The position numbers and the translations under genes were made by a program. Below, piece after piece: positions 4,819 through 5,934 of a DNA stretch of 5,934 nt (the first letter of the stretch is position 1; every line of letters begins with the position of its first letter). The stretch spans positions 1 through 5,934 of the forward strand of contig JAEYUU010000646.1 in assembly GCA_023429545.1 (NCBI GenBank), read 5' to 3'. The notes under the pieces were generated by a model, which was not told where the DNA came from, ran no database searches, and was given only the letters and a program-made list of their open reading frames with translations. The stretch is from Verrucomicrobiota bacterium (GTDB lineage: Bacteria; Verrucomicrobiota; Verrucomicrobiia; Verrucomicrobiales; Verrucomicrobiaceae).

Positions 4819-5934
4819 ATGGCCAGCAAGCGTGACTACTACGAAGTCCTCGGCGTCGCCAAAGGCGCCACGCAGGACGAGATCAAAAAGGCCTACCGCA
4901 AGCTCGCGGTCCAGTTCCACCCCGATAAGAACCCCGGCGACCACACGGCCGAGGAGAAATTCAAGGAGGTGGGGGAGGCCTACGATGTGCTGAGCGATGA
5001 GCAGAAGCGCGCTGCCTATGATCGATATGGACATGCAGCCTTCGCCGGCGGCTCACCGGGAGCTGGCGGCTTCCGTGGTGGCTTCCACGATCCCATGGAC
5101 ATCTTCCGTGAGGTCTTCGGCGGCGGTGGCGGCGGCAGCGGCGACATCTTTGACATGTTCTTCGGCGGCAGTGGGCGACGTCGTGGCCCCGGTGGCGCGC
5201 AACGCGGCAGCGATCTGCGCTACGGTCTGGAGATCACGCTCGAAGAAGCGGCCAAGGGTGTGGAGAAGGAACTTGAGTTCGAGCGCCTCATAGCTTGCAA
5301 GACCTGCAGCGGCTCTGGCTCCAAGAGCGGCAGCGGTACGAAGCAGTGCCGCACCTGCGGTGGTGCCGGCCAGGTGATCCGCTCCGGCGGCATCTTCCAG
5401 ATCCAGCAGACCTGCCCGGAATGCCAGGGCTCAGGACAGAGCATTTCCGATCCCTGCCGTGACTGCCATGGCGTGGGCCGCGCCAAGGACAAGACACGCA
5501 TCCGCCTGAAAATTCCCGCCGGGATCGAGGATGGGTCCCGCCTACGCTCCAGCGGCAATGGCGACGCGGGCACGAAAGGTGGCCCCAGTGGCGACCTCTA
5601 TGTCGTCATCAGCATCAAGGCACACGACCTCTTTGAGCGCGATGGCTTTGATCTCCATTGCGAGGTGCCCGTCGGTTATCCCATCGCTGCCCTCGGCGGT
5701 GAAGTCACAGTGCCCACCCTGGACGGGAAGGCGACGGTGAAAGTCCCTGCCGGCACCCAGACAGGCGCCACCTTCCGCCTGCGCGGCCAGGGCATGAAGC
5801 GCCTGGACGCGGATCGCCGTGGCGATCTGTACGTGCACGTGCAGGTCGCGGTGCCGACGAAGCTCAATGCCGAGCAGAAGGAGAAGTTGCAGGAGTTCGC
5901 CAAGGCCCTCGGGGACCAGCACTCTCCCATGCAG
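4819..5934 (+). CDS. dnaJ: DnaJ (type I Hsp40) co-chaperone, cut by right edge
   Basis: 372 residues are visible with no stop, so only the extreme C-terminus is missing (family length is about 370-390). DnaJ delivers unfolded proteins to DnaK and stimulates its ATPase. The domains are in standard order. The J-domain (5-72) begins RDYYEVLGV and has the essential His-Pro-Asp at 34-36. The Gly/Phe-rich region (73-130) contains a six-Gly run and two DIF motifs (DIFREVF, DIFDMFF). The zinc-binding region (160-220) has four CxxCxGxG motifs with Cys at 160/163, 177/180, 199/202 and 213/216, all intact. The C-terminal beta-domains follow, with [40 protein letters not shown] and GDLYVHVQV. The ATG at 4819 gives the canonical N-terminus [10 protein letters not shown]. 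It lacks a Shine-Dalgarno sequence. It follows grpE by 115 bases and is probably in the same transcript. Identification is secure. Confidence 0.97.
   Translation, partial: MASKRDYYEVLGVAKGATQDEIKKAYRKLAVQFHPDKNPGDHTAEEKFKEVGEAYDVLSDEQKRAAYDRYGHAAFAGGSPGAGGFRGGFHDPMDIFREVFGGGGGGSGDIFDMFFGGSGRRRGPGGAQRGSDLRYGLEITLEEAAKGVEKELEFERLIACKTCSGSGSKSGSGTKQCRTCGGAGQVIRSGGIFQIQQTCPECQGSGQSISDPCRDCHGVGRAKDKTRIRLKIPAGIEDGSRLRSSGNGDAGTKGGPSGDLYVVISIKAHDLFERDGFDLHCEVPVGYPIAALGGEVTVPTLDGKATVKVPAGTQTGATFRLRGQGMKRLDADRRGDLYVHVQVAVPTKLNAEQKEKLQEFAKALGDQHSPMQ

Noticed and set aside
5107..5130. GGC/GGT-rich stretch as a simple-sequence repeat or CRISPR-like element
   Set aside because: It encodes the poly-Gly part of the normal DnaJ Gly/Phe region, with no regular spacing.

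Overview
The window is GC-rich and gene-dense: six protein-coding genes fill almost all of it, and both end genes are cut by the window edges. Several things suggest a Gram-negative, probably environmental bacterium: an exported S10-type serine carboxypeptidase, an exported parallel beta-helix protein, a membrane-anchored GAF/SpoIIE-type phosphatase, grpE-dnaJ without dnaK, and starts that almost all lack a clear Shine-Dalgarno sequence. From general knowledge of such gene mixes a Verrucomicrobiota-like organism is my best guess. No phylogenetic marker in the window proves it.

Layout. Bases 1-453 (minus strand) hold the N-terminal part of a secreted peptidase S10 family protein. A 111-base divergent intergenic region (454-564) with two inverted repeats separates it from a plus-strand gene (565-1020). 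That gene encodes a small basic protein with an AT-hook-like motif, a histone H1-like Lys/Ala/Pro linker and a winged-helix-like C-terminus. A short hairpin follows its stop. Then come, all on the plus strand, a secreted right-handed parallel beta-helix protein (1086-2528), a membrane-anchored GAF plus PP2C/SpoIIE phosphatase (2585-4030), grpE (4164-4703) and dnaJ (4819 to beyond the right edge).

How they fit together. GrpE and DnaJ are the nucleotide-exchange factor and J-protein co-chaperone of DnaK. Here they form a two-gene set with no dnaK, hrcA or CIRCE element in view. A sigma-70-like promoter can be proposed 38 bases before grpE, and a similar pyrimidine-rich string (TTTTCC[C]ACTC) lies just before both start codons. 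The phosphatase has the architecture of RsbU-type regulators that dephosphorylate anti-sigma-factor antagonists, but no antagonist or anti-sigma gene is visible. A functional link to the chaperone genes is only suggested by adjacency. The beta-helix and phosphatase genes are close enough to be co-transcribed.

Nothing in the window is clearly a mobile element, CRISPR array, tRNA or rRNA. The most unusual item is the H1-like AT-hook/winged-helix protein and the inverted repeats in front of it.
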